Shown here in pieces: positions 41,244-53,421 of a stretch of 64,000 bases of DNA. The position numbers and the translations under genes were made by a program. The stretch comes from Tethya wilhelma. Lineage: Eukaryota; Porifera; Demospongiae; Tethyida; Tethyidae. Each line of letters opens with the position of its first letter. Position 1 is the first letter of the stretch. Under the pieces are notes generated by a model. The model worked only from the letters and a program-made list of their open reading frames with translations, was not told the DNA's origin and ran no database searches. Location: positions 824,197 through 888,196 of the forward strand of contig CAXIPT010000009.1 of assembly GCA_964030475.1 (NCBI GenBank), written 5' to 3'.

Positions 41244-41524
41244 AGTGAGTGAGTGAGTGTACGTGCTGAGATAATGATGGTCCCTCCGACATAATATTAT
41301 CAGCAGTAAGTGAGATCCATTGGTCAGTTACCTACAACAACAAGGACAGATGCTGCCTATGCAAATATCACCATGGAAATGTATGCTCCTGTATGGACTG
41401 AATCTCCAGAGTGGGCAATCAAACAATTACATATACGTATAAATATAATTTCATGTTTACAATGATCAATTCCTTCCTTGGAAAATATTCCCCCACATTG
41501 TTGAGCTGCTACTGTGTCACCATT

Positions 41525-41564
<40 letters not shown>

Positions 41565-41923
41565 CTAAAAACCCATTGCACAAACTACTACAGTTGAGCT
41601 ATCAAACCATAAAGTATGGTTACTTGCACAGAGCTGTTGTTTTGACTCTGGATTTTCACTCAAATGTGAAGATTGCTATCAAAGAGAAACTGGCTAGTTC
41701 AACTGAAGCTGCACACAGTGGAAAGGCAGCTGAACATGGCCTAGGACAAACACAAACTCGCCACCTTTCTGTGTGATGTGAAAAGGTGCGTTACACCCAG
41801 TCAGTAAACTTGCCACACTAAGCTACTGTTTACTATGGTAACAGAAGGGCTTCAGAGCTCAGCCCTCTTTAAAAAAAAAACACACTGGGACAAATTAATT
41901 CTTCAAAGTAGTGTATTACTTAC
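34885..41923. other. Non-coding stretch upstream of Rap1GAP
   Basis: No protein-coding exon chain is seen. It may hold the Rap1GAP promoter and 5' untranslated introns: the coding start lies 19 bp inside an exon whose acceptor is at 34885, so at least one upstream exon must exist. It contains (GT)n at 36077-36155, (CT)n at 37659-37711, (GT)n at 41185-41259 and (GT)n at 41527-41561. A 20-bp direct duplication (AAAGGTAATAATGACAGGA) lies at about 36540-36579. Confidence 0.6.
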
Positions 41924-41997
41924 CTGTATTTGGCCTTGATGTCCACTTGAGACTGCTGCTACGAACTTTGTCCATTCAGTGGAGACTGATCCAGCTT
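41924..41997 (-). other. Orphan exon-like block, possible Rap1GAP 5' exon
   Basis: A 74-bp block with an acceptor (TTTTTAG) and a strong donor (GTAAGT) on the minus strand. It has one open frame (AGSVSTEWTKFVAAVSSG and more). If read as coding it leaves in phase 0, which creates an immediate stop when joined to the first, second or third Rap1GAP exon. A 5' untranslated exon of Rap1GAP is therefore more likely than a coding one. The astacin gene to its right (in coordinates) already has its own stop and polyadenylation signal. Confidence 0.35.
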
Positions 41998-42249
41998 CTA
42001 AAAATGCATACAATTTTGAGCATGTGTGCTTTATCTAGTAACCACGTAAAATAATTTACATGCCCCCCTAGTGGGCGGGTTATTGTGAATCAATGAATCT
42101 CATTACAATTCCACAGCAAAGCAGATTGAGAAAATAATACATGGCATTGCCTATCTGCACAGAAAAATGTTTTTAAAGTTGGATGTCTTCAGATCGATAG
42201 GAAATGCAAGATTTATCCAAAAAAAAACTAGGCACTGAGTTTAAATGAG

Positions 42250-42255
42250 TTTATT
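42250..42255 (-). terminator. Polyadenylation signal of astacin gene 3
   Basis: AATAAA on the minus strand, 25 bp past the stop codon of the astacin gene that ends at 42280. Confidence 0.6.
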
Positions 42256-42279
42256 ACAAAATTCGCTACAATTAGCTAG

Positions 42280-45200
42280 CTAAATAGCAACTGATCTGTA
42301 GTAAGCTTTGAAACCTGTTCGAGCTGGGTTGTGTTTTGGTCCGGCATAAAATTCAACCTTAGCTCTGTTAGTTGTTGTCTTTATAGGTCCTGGTACTGCG
42401 TAATGACAGAATGGTCCAAATGATTCATCTTGGCTGCTATGGCCATCATAAACCTTCAGATAGTCTTTATTACAATCAGGAAGATTACCGGCAATCCCAA
42501 ATGAGTTGCTTTCGAATGAAATCTCAACAGCTTTGCTAGCATCTGGAAGAGTAATGAGCCACTCACAATGGATATTCACTGGGTATGTCTTTGGCCAGTC
42601 CGGAGTCTGAAAACTTCCACCTTCTTCGATCAACAGTATACTCCCATCACAAGGCTTTTCAACTGACTTGTAAGTGGCTTTGAAGCCACTCCGTGAAGAA
42701 CTATGAGAAGGTCCAGCATGGAAGACAACCATAGCAAGGTTTGCAGTCGTTTTGACCGGATTCGGTACTGCAAAGTGACAAAATGGTCCATTTTGTGCAT
42801 CACTCTTGCTATGACCGTCGTACACCATCAGGTAATCTTTTTCACAATCGGGCATGTTGCCTGCAATACCAAATGGCTGGGTATCGAAGGAGATTTCAAC
42901 AACTTTGTCATTTTCTGGAAGAATGATGTACCACTCACAGTCAAGATTCACTGGATATGTCTGTGGCCAATTTGGGCTCTCGATATTTCCACTAGAAGCT
43001 CTAAAGACATTACCACCACAAGCAGTGTCAGTAGTTGGCAGCTGAATTTCAGGCAAATAAGTCGTAAAAGATGGCAAGTCAGTGGTTTGGATTGGTTCAC
43101 TTGTGGTCGAGATACGCTCTTTGGTGGTTGGAGCACCTTCAGTAGTTGATTGCAAGGTTGTTAGAGCCATGGTAGTACTGAGAGTGGTGGTTCTGTCTTG
43201 TTGCGTGCTCACTCCAGTTGTTGGTGGAGGTAAAGTTGTGAGCTTATCTGTCATTAAAATCATCGTGGCTTCCTCTGTTGTTGACTCTTCAGTAGTAGAT
43301 ATCAGTGTTGTTCGTGGCAACTGTGTGCTTGGAATAGTAGCCCGCTCAGATGAAGTGCTTGCTGAGGTTATTGATGGAGGCAAAGTTGTGAGCTGATCTT
43401 CAGTTGAAATGATCGTAGGTTCCTCTGGTTCCTCTGTTGTTGGCTGTTTAGTAGTCGTTGCCAATGGCAACAGTGTACTAATTGTGCTAGCTGCAGTTGT
43501 TGGTGAGGTTGTGTGTGGCTGATCTGAGACACCAGTAGTAGGCAGAGCTGTCGTTGTTGGCGGTTGCTGATCAGTAGTAGAAGGTATTGCTGTTGTAGGA
43601 GGTTCGGTGGTTGCCAGGAGACTCGTTGGTGGATCAACGGAAGAAAATGTGGCTAGGAATCCTTTACGAGAGCGATAATGACGTGGTCCTGCATGAAAAA
43701 CTACTTTGGCTAGATTAGTTGAAGTCAGGATGACATCTGGCGCTCCAAAGTCACAGAATGGTCCGAAAAATGGATCTTGGTTGCTATGTCCATCATAAAC
43801 TTTTAAATAATCTTTTGTGCAATTTTCACGATTTCCGGCAATTCCAAATATCGTCGTATTGAATGAAATCTCCACAACTTTGCTAGCATCAGGAAGAGTG
43901 ATCAGCCATTCACAGTCAATATTGACTGGGTAGGTCTCTGGCCAGTTGGGAGTCTGGAAACTTCCACTTGTCACTGTGAAATTTTCCTGGCATGTAATCT
44001 TTGGGGGATCAGTGATAGGCTGCTGAGTAGTGAGAGGGAGTGTAGTTGGAGGGGGTGTGGTTGGAGGGGGAGGTGTGGTTGGAGGTGGAAGAGTAGTAGG
44101 TTTTTCAACAGACGAGAACATGGCTCTGAATCCTGTCCGAGATGGACTGTGAGCTGGTCCAGCATAAAATTCTACTTTGGCTTTGTTTGTCGTCGTTCTA
44201 ATTGGTCCTGGTAATGCAAAGTGGCAGAATGGTCCAAATGCTGTATCTTGGTTGCTATGGCCATCATAAACCTTCAGATAGTCTTTATTACAATCAGGAA
44301 GATTACCGGCAATCCCAAACGAACGACGATCGAATGAAATCTCAACAGCTTTGCTAGCATCCGGAAGAGTAATGAGCCACTCACAATGGACATTGACTGG
44401 GTATGAGTTTGGCCAGCCTCTAGCCTGGAAACTTCCGCTCGAAGAAGTCAAATTATCCCCACATGGTGGAAAAGTTGGTGGAGGCGGGGCTGTATATAAG
44501 TGGGGGGTATAGTTACAGCTATAGTAATAATTATTATTATTACAAAATCTCAACAGTTATTATATAATCTGGTGAGAATTGAGCTACGATTGATATAACA
44601 GTATAATTATTATACTGCATGGCATGCACTATTGCTTTTAATGTACGTATTTACTTGGTCTGGTGGTCCTACAACTTGCCCCATCAGCTTGCAGGAAGAA
44701 TCCGGGATTGCAAGCACACATGTACGAACCTCCACTATTGATGCACTTGTGCTGGCAGCCACCGTTGTCATAGGCACACTCATTCTGATCTATAGAAGGA
44801 ATTAAATCTTTAAAAAATAGTATACATGCACTTAAGAATTAACTTGTGGCCAGGCTGCCAAGGGTCAGGAGTTTAAAATGTGTCAGCCCACATGTAATGT
44901 ATAGGCACTTCTCAGAAAGGCTAATCCTACATACACAAAAGCAAAAAAAAAAAATTCCTTCAGATTCACCAACTCAAAATTCCTTTGCAAGTTACTTAAA
45001 ATTTACCAGAAGTGTTGTAATTTTAAATTGAAAATATAATCATTTACCATAGCAGGTCACCGCAGCTCGAGAGAGATAAAAGCCTTCTCTACAAGTGCAT
45101 TCAAATGATCCTATTGTGTTGACACAAGTGTGGCAGCGATCACTTCTGCATTCGTTGATATCTGTACAAGAGTAAGACATCAATATTATTACAAGATCTA

Positions 45201-45503
45201 TGATTATACAAGCATATTCTTTGTTTTTGTTTGTTTGTTTGTTTGTTTGTTTTTGTTAACTTACATACCACTTGCTCCGTAAGACACTCTCAAACCTCGT
45301 ACAGCTCGCCCTCCACTGGTACTGGCGTCGGTATGGTAACGTATTGTGATCAGATTTGAATAGACATAGTAGGTGTCGTAATATGGCTCGCATATTTTGC
45401 CGTCATTACCCAAGCCAAATTTCACAACGTCCTGATCCAAGGTTGAAATGCCAAAGAATATTTGGACATAATCTTTCTGACAGTTCAAACTATACATATG
45501 TGT

Positions 45504-45550
<47 letters not shown>

Positions 45551-47188
45551 AAGACAAAAACAAGAAGCCATTCAACGTCCCAGAAACAATTAATCAAACA
45601 CATGCCTACCTGCGCTCAAGTTGAAACCGAGGAAAACGGATTGTTACGTGATATCCTTCTGGGACCTTCACTACCCATGCACAGTCCTGGTTGTGCCGAT
45701 GGTTAGGGTAACCTGGAGACTCAAAGGTGCCTGACCTGCCCACAAATACCTTGCCACAGGTGAAACCAGCTGGTATGGCTAGGTTTGGAACTGTTGTGCT
45801 GATAGCTGGACGATTGTCTGGCGGACCTGTATGTATGCGTTATTATAGAGCACTGCAAGGATTGCTATGGCAACACTGAAAGTGTTTACTTCAAAGTGTA
45901 GCAGCTGTGCATATTAATAATGGTCAACCACAATGCATTCATGACTGCAAACTATACGATGTCATGGTGTAAAATGTAAAATGGGTCGAAACCACACATA
46001 CTGGGTTATGATTCTATATTACATACCACAGTTATACAATTTGTTTGTCCTCACAATATCCAGTGGGCTTAGCTCCTTAGCGTTTCCGATGTGAATACTG
46101 GAATCTTTTGCCACTATTGTCTGTTTCGTTCGACTAGATGAAAATGCCGTGCTTCGGTAGTGCATAATACTAGCATAGTCATACCCATAGCCGAGCAAAT
46201 CTGTTTGAAATGGGCGGAGCTTCTGGAAGTTGCCATAGAGACTTGGATGTCGAATGTTTTCGTAGACAATTTCGACATGTTCGTCTCTGTCTGGTCGGCT
46301 ATGCTCGTGATAGAAGCCAATGACATGACCAAGTTCGTGTACGATGGTTGGGAAATAGACACAGTTTCCCTGGCTCAATGAAACGCCTTGAGGCTGCCAA
46401 AATCGTGAGATACGACCAACAAATGAGGAGCAGCTGTAAGCATAGATGTCATAAGATAATAGACTACTTATAAATAATACATATTTATTAAATTTTTATT
46501 GCTTATGAAGAAACTTGAAACAAAATAACTTACTCTCCTTCTTGGCCAGACATGATGACAATCCAGTAGCGATCAAATTGCGATTTTGGCCGAAAACGAA
46601 CGCATGTCTTTGTTTCCCAGTGATTCATGGCTTGCAGGATCAGAGATCTTTCAGAAACTAAAGAGAGATATCTCAATATTGACATTGCTTGCACAACTAT
46701 TACGGAACAAACCGCTCACTGGTATAGACTGATGAAATTTCATACGGAACAATTGCGCCAGGCCATTTTGATAGCCTGTCACTGGCAACATTTCTCTTCT
46801 GTTTCTTTGACTCGCTCACTGATCCATTTATCTCCGGGACTTTTATGAGTGTCATGTCACCTACCTTCTCAAAGAGGACTAGTTAGGAAGGGAGATGAAG
46901 AAGGAAAAAATCAAGTAACACCAAATGAGTTTGCTATACTAAACTATGTAGAAGACTCAAGTAGCTACTTTGTACAAATTAAATGCCTTTGAAGTGTATT
47001 CTATAAACTCACGTACAACTCTCAGCTGATGGGTCGGTCACATAATGGCCATCTACAACTCGCTGCTCTGCTCTATGAGGCTCTGTCCTGGAGTGGCCGG
47101 GTGCTGCCTCTGGTACTGCAGTGCAGACCGCCAACTGAAAGGCTGCACTGATCACAATACAGACTGCTATTGGGTTTCTTGCAGTCAT
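42280..47188 (-). CDS. Tolloid-like astacin metalloprotease with five CUBs and mucin linker
   Basis: Secreted zinc endopeptidase. Nine exons join in phase: 47188-47017, 46878-46720, 46657-46534, 46433-46027, 45826-45610, 45489-45269, 45161-45048, 44789-44655, 44489-42280 (1252 aa). Order: signal peptide (about 1-22); propeptide with a variant aspartate switch (GDM, D65); basic cleavage site KKQKR (82-86); astacin domain with [19 protein letters not shown] (zinc ligands H184, H188, H194; catalytic E185) and Met-turn SIMHY; CUB1; two calcium-type EGFs (from about 434); CUB2 (from about 526); short Thr/Pro linker; CUB3; a 205-residue Thr/Ser/Pro-rich mucin-like linker (802-1006); CUB4 (1007-1129); CUB5 (1130-1252). 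CUBs 2-5 sit in one 2.2-kb exon and share an FGIAG signature with the neighbouring paralogs. BMP1/tolloid proteins cleave procollagens and chordin; the substrate here is unknown. It lies 361 bp downstream of the preceding paralog. Confidence 0.92.
45499..45547. repeat. (GT)n microsatellite near an astacin-gene acceptor
   Basis: On the transcribed strand a (CA)n tract running to within about 10 bases of the acceptor (ATGTATAG) of the 45489-45269 exon. Confidence 0.95.
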
Positions 47189-47354
47189 TGTTTTCTTGGC
47201 AAGCAGATCTCACTACTCAAGGGAGATGGACTGCCTTCAATTTCATGTGCCAAGTGAGCATGAGCTCGCATGAGCTATATGTAGTCATGGTCATTATGTT
47301 GATTAGCACATGTGGCTACACTCGAACCGCGAAACCGGAAGAATTAATATTTTC

Positions 47355-47368
47355 ACGCATGCGCAGTA
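47355..47368 (-). promoter_or_regulatory. NRF-1-like palindromic motif upstream of astacin gene 3
   Basis: ACGCATGCGCAGTA contains the core of the NRF-1 recognition sequence (consensus YGCGCAYGCGCR). It lies about 170 bp upstream of the start codon at 47188, in the 361-bp gap after the stop of the preceding gene. The same 14 bases recur at 53567-53580. Confidence 0.4.
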
Positions 47369-47464
47369 GATATTAGAGAGTTCGGATGGTGTAGATGGCA
47401 ATAAAAAATAATTGGTTGATTGTGCAAGAGGCTCAGAGCCTGAGGTGAAATTTAAAAAATGGGA

Positions 47465-47470
47465 TTTAAT
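47465..47470 (-). terminator. Candidate polyadenylation signal of astacin gene 2
   Basis: ATTAAA (common variant) on the minus strand, 80 bp past the stop codon at 47550. Confidence 0.4.
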
Positions 47471-47549
47471 AACAACCAAACACAAAAATAATGTCAAACC
47501 ATTATAAAAAAAGGCAGGTGTATATAATAATTATGTGAGACAGCTGCAG

Positions 47550-50500
47550 TTACACTGATCTATAGGTAGCACTAAATCCCCTACGAGATTTGTTGTGCTT
47601 TGGTCCAGCAAAGAGAACCAGTTTAGCTATGTGTCCAGAGCTAACAAATGTTCTTGGTTTTGTGTAGTAACAGTGTGGTCCTGAAACAGCAGCATCTTCT
47701 TCAAGTCCATCAAACATCTTCACCCAGTCCTTTCTACATTCTGGAAGACGACCAGCAATACCAAATCCAGGATTGAAACTGATTTCAACACGTTTCTCTT
47801 TGTCTGGCAAAACTATTGTCCATTCGCAGAGAACATTTGTCGGGTAGGTTTGAGGCCAGTTGGGGGATTCAAACGATCCATTGGAGTCTCTCAAAATGGC
47901 TCCACACTCTGGTATACGAATATCAATGCCGTCAGCTTCTTCCATAAGTGTTGTGACTTGGACACTCTCAGTTGATGGAGAAACAGTCAACTCTATTCAC
48001 ATGATAATGATAATATAATACAATCACTTGATCAAGGTAAAATCAATTTCATACATACCTTCACAAGCTTTTCCATCAATCGAGAGTCTGAAACCTTCAT
48101 CACAGCTACACTCGAAGGAACCAGCTGTGTTTCTACAAGTGTGGTCACATCCTCCATTGTTAGTGGCACACTCGTTGATCTCTAGACACCCTTTTCCATC
48201 CGAGAGAAGATAGTAGCCTTCACGGCAGCTGCACTCAAACGAACCTATTGTGTTGGTACAGAAGTGATCGCAGTCGTCATTTCCAGTGGCACACTCGTTG
48301 ACATCTTCGCACTGACTCGTAGCCGGGGAACGAGCGTATCCTTGGTCACATGGCTCAGCAGCTGTAATAAATAAACGAACAATTAAACATCTTTTCATAT
48401 TTTCCCACCTAACAACCAAGTTTGAGGGATCATGCCTGCCCACAAGTAGATCAAGTGACAATATTTAGTGTCTGCTAGCATACTTACCATTACAACTTTT
48501 CCCGTCTGCTGAAAGGAAAAAATTCTCTGGACAGGAACAGGTGAATGATCCGGGAGTATTGGTGCATATGAAATTAGAGCCACTGCAAGTGTTTCGCCAC
48601 AGACATTCGTTAGTGTCATAAGCCGAAATTTTAGCTTTAAATCCTTTGAAACGGTCTGGTGAGCCAGATGAGCCGGCATGGTAGTGCAAGTATGCTGTAT
48701 TTGGAAGAGTACTGAAACCGAAGTCGTCATGGTGATTCCCACAAAGTTTGCCAACGTTATAATCTACAGTGCTGAAATTTGGTCCTTCGTACAGTTGAAG
48801 GTAATCGTCATGGCAACCTTTTGACCTCCTGGAATGTTAGGTGAAAGTACAGTAAAGCATTATAGCCTGACATATAAAGTAATTGGTAATTGTGGACACT
48901 AGATATAGTCAATGTACCTGCGGCCATTTATGGACATTTGTTCAATATAGACGTCAATTTGAAATCCTTCAGGAACTCTAATGAACCAGCCACAGTCAAC
49001 GTTCTGAGTGTACTCAGGGTAGTTGGGGGACTGAATGATGTGTATTTCATCCCATTTATCCTCTGTTATCTCAATGATTCCTCCACAGTTTGGATAAGGA
49101 AGATCAGGATAGAAAACTAATGAAAGTGAAGACACATGATGATCACCACAATATTCAACACAGAGAGACTCTAGTGTTTTATACCTTGACATGTTTTCCC
49201 ATCTGACTGTAGTCTGTATCCAGTTTTGCAACGACACTCATAATAGCCTCGCCTGTTTTTACAAATGTGGTCACATCCACCATTCTCAGTAGCACACTCA
49301 TCAATGTCTTCACACTCCGTTCCATCAGAAACTAGACGGTATCCTTTGCGACAGCTACACTCAAACGAACCATCTGTGTTTGTACAAGTGTGTTCGCAGC
49401 CTCCGTTTGCAGTGGCACATTCGTTCCTATCTTCACAATGTTTTCCATCTGAGGCAAGTGTGTATCCAGTTTTACAAGCACATCGAGCCACACCTCCAAC
49501 TACTCCACATAATTGATCGCAGCCGGCCTGCAAGCAGATATCACTGAGAGTTGTACCTTGTGTTGAGTTAAATAGACAGGTTCTTCCATCTGATTGGAGA
49601 GCAAAGCCATCATTACATTCGCAGTGATACCAACCTCCACGGTTCACACACTTGTGATCACATCCACCATTACCGAGTGCACATTCATTGGTATCTGGAT
49701 TGGAAATGGAATTAGACTAGATTACAGATTGCATTATAGAGTCTAAGACATACAATAAGGAAAAGAATTATCTCAGTTGATCGAGGCGTGCCTTTGTCAA
49801 GATGGATAGTATTTCTGAATTATTAAATAACTTACCGAAACACTCCTGTCCATTTGAAGAAAGGAAATACCCCTCAGGACAGAAGCATTCGTACGAGCCG
49901 ATAAGATTCTTGCAACCATGGCTACAGGGATCTCTTTCCTCCCCTCTGCTGCATTCATCGACATCTATCGCTCTGACTGTTGCTCTGAATCCACGTAGTC
50001 CACTCGTTAACTCGTCTGGAGTCTGTGAGGCTCCTGTGTGATACTTGACGTGGGCAAAATTTCCAGCACTGGATATAGTGTAGTTGTTTTCGTTTCCACA
50101 ATGATTCCCATTGTGATATCCATCCGATTCATAGATAGTAATGAAGTCTTCTTTACACCTTGAACTATTGCAAGTGAAAAAACAACAAAAGATAAAATTA
50201 ATGCAAGTTTTAGAGTTTTGGTCAGCAGTACAAAGAAAGAGTGAAGTGGTCAAGCATAAAAAATGATAATTTTCTATACCTCCTTATAATGGATAGTGGC
50301 TCGAGGGTGAGCATGACTTGGAATCCTTTAGGAACACGAATAAACCAGACACAGTCAGTGCTCGGAGTGTATGTGGGAAAGTTGGGTGACTCAATGGTGT
50401 ACTCCCCCTCCCACTCTTCCCGTGTGATCTCAATAGTCCCTCCACAGTTTGGATAGGGAAGTTCAGGAAAGGGAATCGGAGTGGGTGGATTCTCAGGAGG

Positions 50501-51837
50501 ACAAGCCGTGGATCGTGGTGGGAGCACTTCTACAGGAAAAGATCGAATAACAACAACCACATGCATCCACTGTATTGATATAACAACAGGTTGTTCCCAT
50601 GGAAATGTCAAAATAGAAACTGATGCAATGCTATACGCAAACAATATAATATTAATGTACAGTAACTTTCTACTTACCAGGACATTGATACAATAAGTTG
50701 GTCTGTAAGATATCCAAATCACTCAATTCCCGACTACCGCCAATGGGTATGTTGGGATCATCAGCAACAATCGTGTTCAGTTTGGCAGACTTAGCAAACA
50801 AGTTATGCTTGTAGTGCATGATACTGTTGTAGTCATAGGGAACACCGAGAGAGTCAATGACATCTTTAGATTTTTTCTTAAACTCTTTTTCAGCTCCTTC
50901 AATGATGTTATCATAGAGGATATCAACGTAGTCATCTCTGTCTGGCCGACTATGCTCGTGAAAGAATCCAATGGCATGACCAATCTCATGCAGCACAGTA
51001 TTAAGGCCAAAACAACTTCTACCAACAGAAACACCTTGATTCTTGCCAAGTTTTCCAACATAAGATGAACATCTAAAAAATTAAAGTGCACAATTAAAAA
51101 TTGGCAGGTGGCATGCAATATAAACTGGAGTGGACTGATATACATACATGGTACATGCAGTAATTCTAACAAATCTTCCTTGTCTTAGTCTAACTTACCC
51201 TGCTCCAGGAAATATTGTAATGTAATCCTTTTCTGAGGTTCTTTGCACAAATCTGATACATGTTCGCTCCTCCCACAGACAAAGTGCTTTTAAAATTGTG
51301 GCTCTTTCTTCACCTGCAAAATGTTCATTGAGTCGGTCATAATTATTACTCAATGCATGCAGTGATATTTGTCTGTAAAACTGACTTACAAGTGTATGAA
51401 TGAGAAATGTTGTAATAAATAATGCCGTTAGGCCACAGAGATTCTTTGTTTTTTGTGGCACCTCTTTTCACCTTCGCACTGTGGGTTGGTGGAACAGATT
51501 CAGTTTCATTCTCATCACTGTTGTGTGCAAAGCTAGCAATATCACCATCTTGAACATCCTGGAAACCTATACAATTAAGACAATTAAAATTAACACTGGC
51601 AATGAAAATAAACAAAACTATATTAATGATATTATTGCAATGGAGACTTATGTATTACAATATACCTGTGGTAGCCTTTGGATCCCATAGTATCTCTTCC
51701 TCTATGTCTGCAAAAGTGAGCTGGCTTAGATCTTCACAGCCTGGTCGAAGGGTGACTGCATTGCTGCATCCTATGAGACAACCACAAGTTACTGCAGCTA
51801 GGACAATCTGAAGAATCAGTGTTAGTTTTCTTTGCAT
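47550..51837 (-). CDS. Tolloid-like astacin metalloprotease with three CUBs and nine EGF-like modules
   Basis: Secreted zinc endopeptidase. Eleven exons join in phase: 51837-51666, 51566-51390, 51313-51199, 51072-50678, 50529-50280, 50164-49836, 49694-49185, 49116-48918, 48828-48488, 48361-48059, 47992-47550 (1077 aa). Order: signal peptide ([20 protein letters not shown]); propeptide with DGDIA aspartate switch (D66); furin-type site KVKR (89-92); astacin domain with [19 protein letters not shown] (zinc ligands H183, H187, H193; catalytic E184) and Met-turn SIMHY; CUB1; five EGF-like modules; CUB2; EGF6; three further EGF-like modules (the first reduced); C-terminal CUB3 of the FGIAG type. 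Alternating CUB and EGF blocks are closest to tolloid among the three neighbours, although tolloids have only two EGFs. Exons 3 and 5 have the same length as in the paralog at 53929-58204, and phases match through exon 7. The start is the ATG that opens the signal peptide. Confidence 0.93.
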
Positions 51838-51978
51838 CTCTGAGTCCTTGGGTATTTAATGATGATTCTCCAAGGTCTAGTTTTGAGTTGATTATAACTT
51901 TGATTTACTGCTTTTCCGATTTAATTTGAAGACAGTTGCTTTTTTTTTTCGTCTACCTGCTGAATTCTGCTGGACCTC

Positions 51979-51986
51979 TTTTTATA
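51979..51986 (-). promoter_or_regulatory. TATA box of astacin gene 2
   Basis: TATAAAAA on the minus strand, about 142 bp upstream of the start codon. The context (CTATAAAAAG) matches that upstream of the paralog starting at 58204. Confidence 0.5.
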
Positions 51987-53217
51987 GTGACTGTTGAGTG
52001 AGGAGTCAGTGAGCATGCACGTGAAGTGGAACTTCCTGCTCAAGGAAGCCCAGTATATTTGCTACTATAATTATCTACCACAGGAGTTCCGGTACCTAGC
52101 CACACAACAGGGAAAAGAATGAGATAGATCTCAATTATTTCTAGACAGAGTTTAATTTCCAGTCTTTTCCCCTCTTTCCCAAATCAACTTCACTACTGTA
52201 CCTAATAATGGTCTATGGGTTCTCTGCAGCAGACTTGCATCAGATTCTGTGTAAATATTAATTTTCTAACTGCATTATTATCATACCATTATGGTGAACC
52301 CAAACTGAAGTATCACTGGACCTTTTTTGGGGGATTTAATAATTAACTTTGGTCTTACCTAAAATTTAAACAGACAAGGAGCTCAAAAACCTTAAGCTTT
52401 TAGAATCACCAAAACCTATTCATCACAGTACTTTTTGTGATCGATGAAAAGTCCCAATCACTATATAGTTTTATAGCTCAAGCGCAATCATGACTTTCGA
52501 AGGACCAGCTGTCATACAGCTATAGTCTAATCATGCATGCCAATGGTAAACAAAGCTTTAACAATGACAGTTAATTGTTTACTGTATGATAATATAATAT
52601 TATATAATTTTATACCATGCGCATGAGGGCAGTGATCCCACTGTGTGTGCACAAACATGGCATGCATATATGTCAAGATCAGGATTGATATCTTGCATAC
52701 AATTGATCAATGCAGCTCATGATCAGTATAGGGAAAAGCTTCTTAGAAAGGCACAGTAAAAGGTTAATGCAGTCATGCGTGCAGGGCAACTTTGAACTGT
52801 ACATGGGAAAACAGTGTTACACGTACATAGGAAAACACATACTGACACTTGACTGAAGCCTCCGAGAAAACCCACACTGTCAGGGAATGTCAGAGGATTT
52901 TGTGTGGGCTACTTATTTAGTTAATTCAACTCCCACTATTAATTCTGTGGGGTTAAATTAAAGTACTGTCATGAATGGTGAATCTGAAATACTTATTATG
53001 ACAATAGGAAGTTCATGAATGTAGGTCACCTGGAGTACAGTGAGTAGGAAGTAGTAAATTGGCCTACATTCAAACACTTAATTGTCGTAAAACAGTATAA
53101 TAGTAATTCCCCTAAATTAGTAAATACACGTCAGATTGACCCACAATAATGCAAGCAAATTAACGCTCCGGAAACCGCGTACCGTGCGGGGCCGGGGCTA
53201 CATATATCTTTAAACTC
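51987..53217. other. Intergenic stretch between astacin genes
   Basis: AT-rich DNA between the promoter of the gene at 47550-51837 and the direct repeats described next. I see no exon or repeat of note; it presumably holds regulatory DNA of the downstream gene. Confidence 0.5.
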
Positions 53218-53421
53218 GAGATCTAATGACGAACACTGACGTCAGCATAGTCAACAAAGCTAGAGCTAGAGCTAGAGAGAGCTTGAGCTAGTGCACATGT
53301 ACGAAGTTCAGGAGCTGGATTTTCAGACTTGTACAGGGCCTGAGATCTAATGACGAACACTGACGTCAGCTTAATCAACAGAACTAGAGCTAGAGCAAGC
53401 TTGGGCTAGTGTACATGTACG
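53218..53421. repeat. Direct repeat pair, each with a CRE palindrome
   Basis: Two copies (53218-53303 and 53342-53421, about 80-86 bp, separated by 38 bp) share GAGATCTAATGACGAACAC, the palindrome TGACGTCA (53237-53244 and 53361-53368), then CTAGAGCTAGAGC and CTAGTG(C/T)ACATGTACG. TGACGTCA is the full cAMP-response element bound by CREB/ATF factors. It lies 1.4 kb upstream of the astacin gene starting at 51837 and about 0.5 kb past the stop of the one ending at 53929. Confidence 0.75.

Noticed and set aside
42703..43149. 148-codon plus-strand open frame
   Set aside because: It lies antisense to the large CUB exon and has no homology; long antisense frames are expected opposite repetitive Thr-rich coding DNA.
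46840..46865. A 14-bp microexon at 46865-46878 followed by a 25-bp intron in the 42280-47188 astacin gene
   Set aside because: The GTAGGT there looks like a donor, but the frame stays open through it to the next segment, so a single exon (46878-46720) is simpler and a 25-bp intron is implausible.
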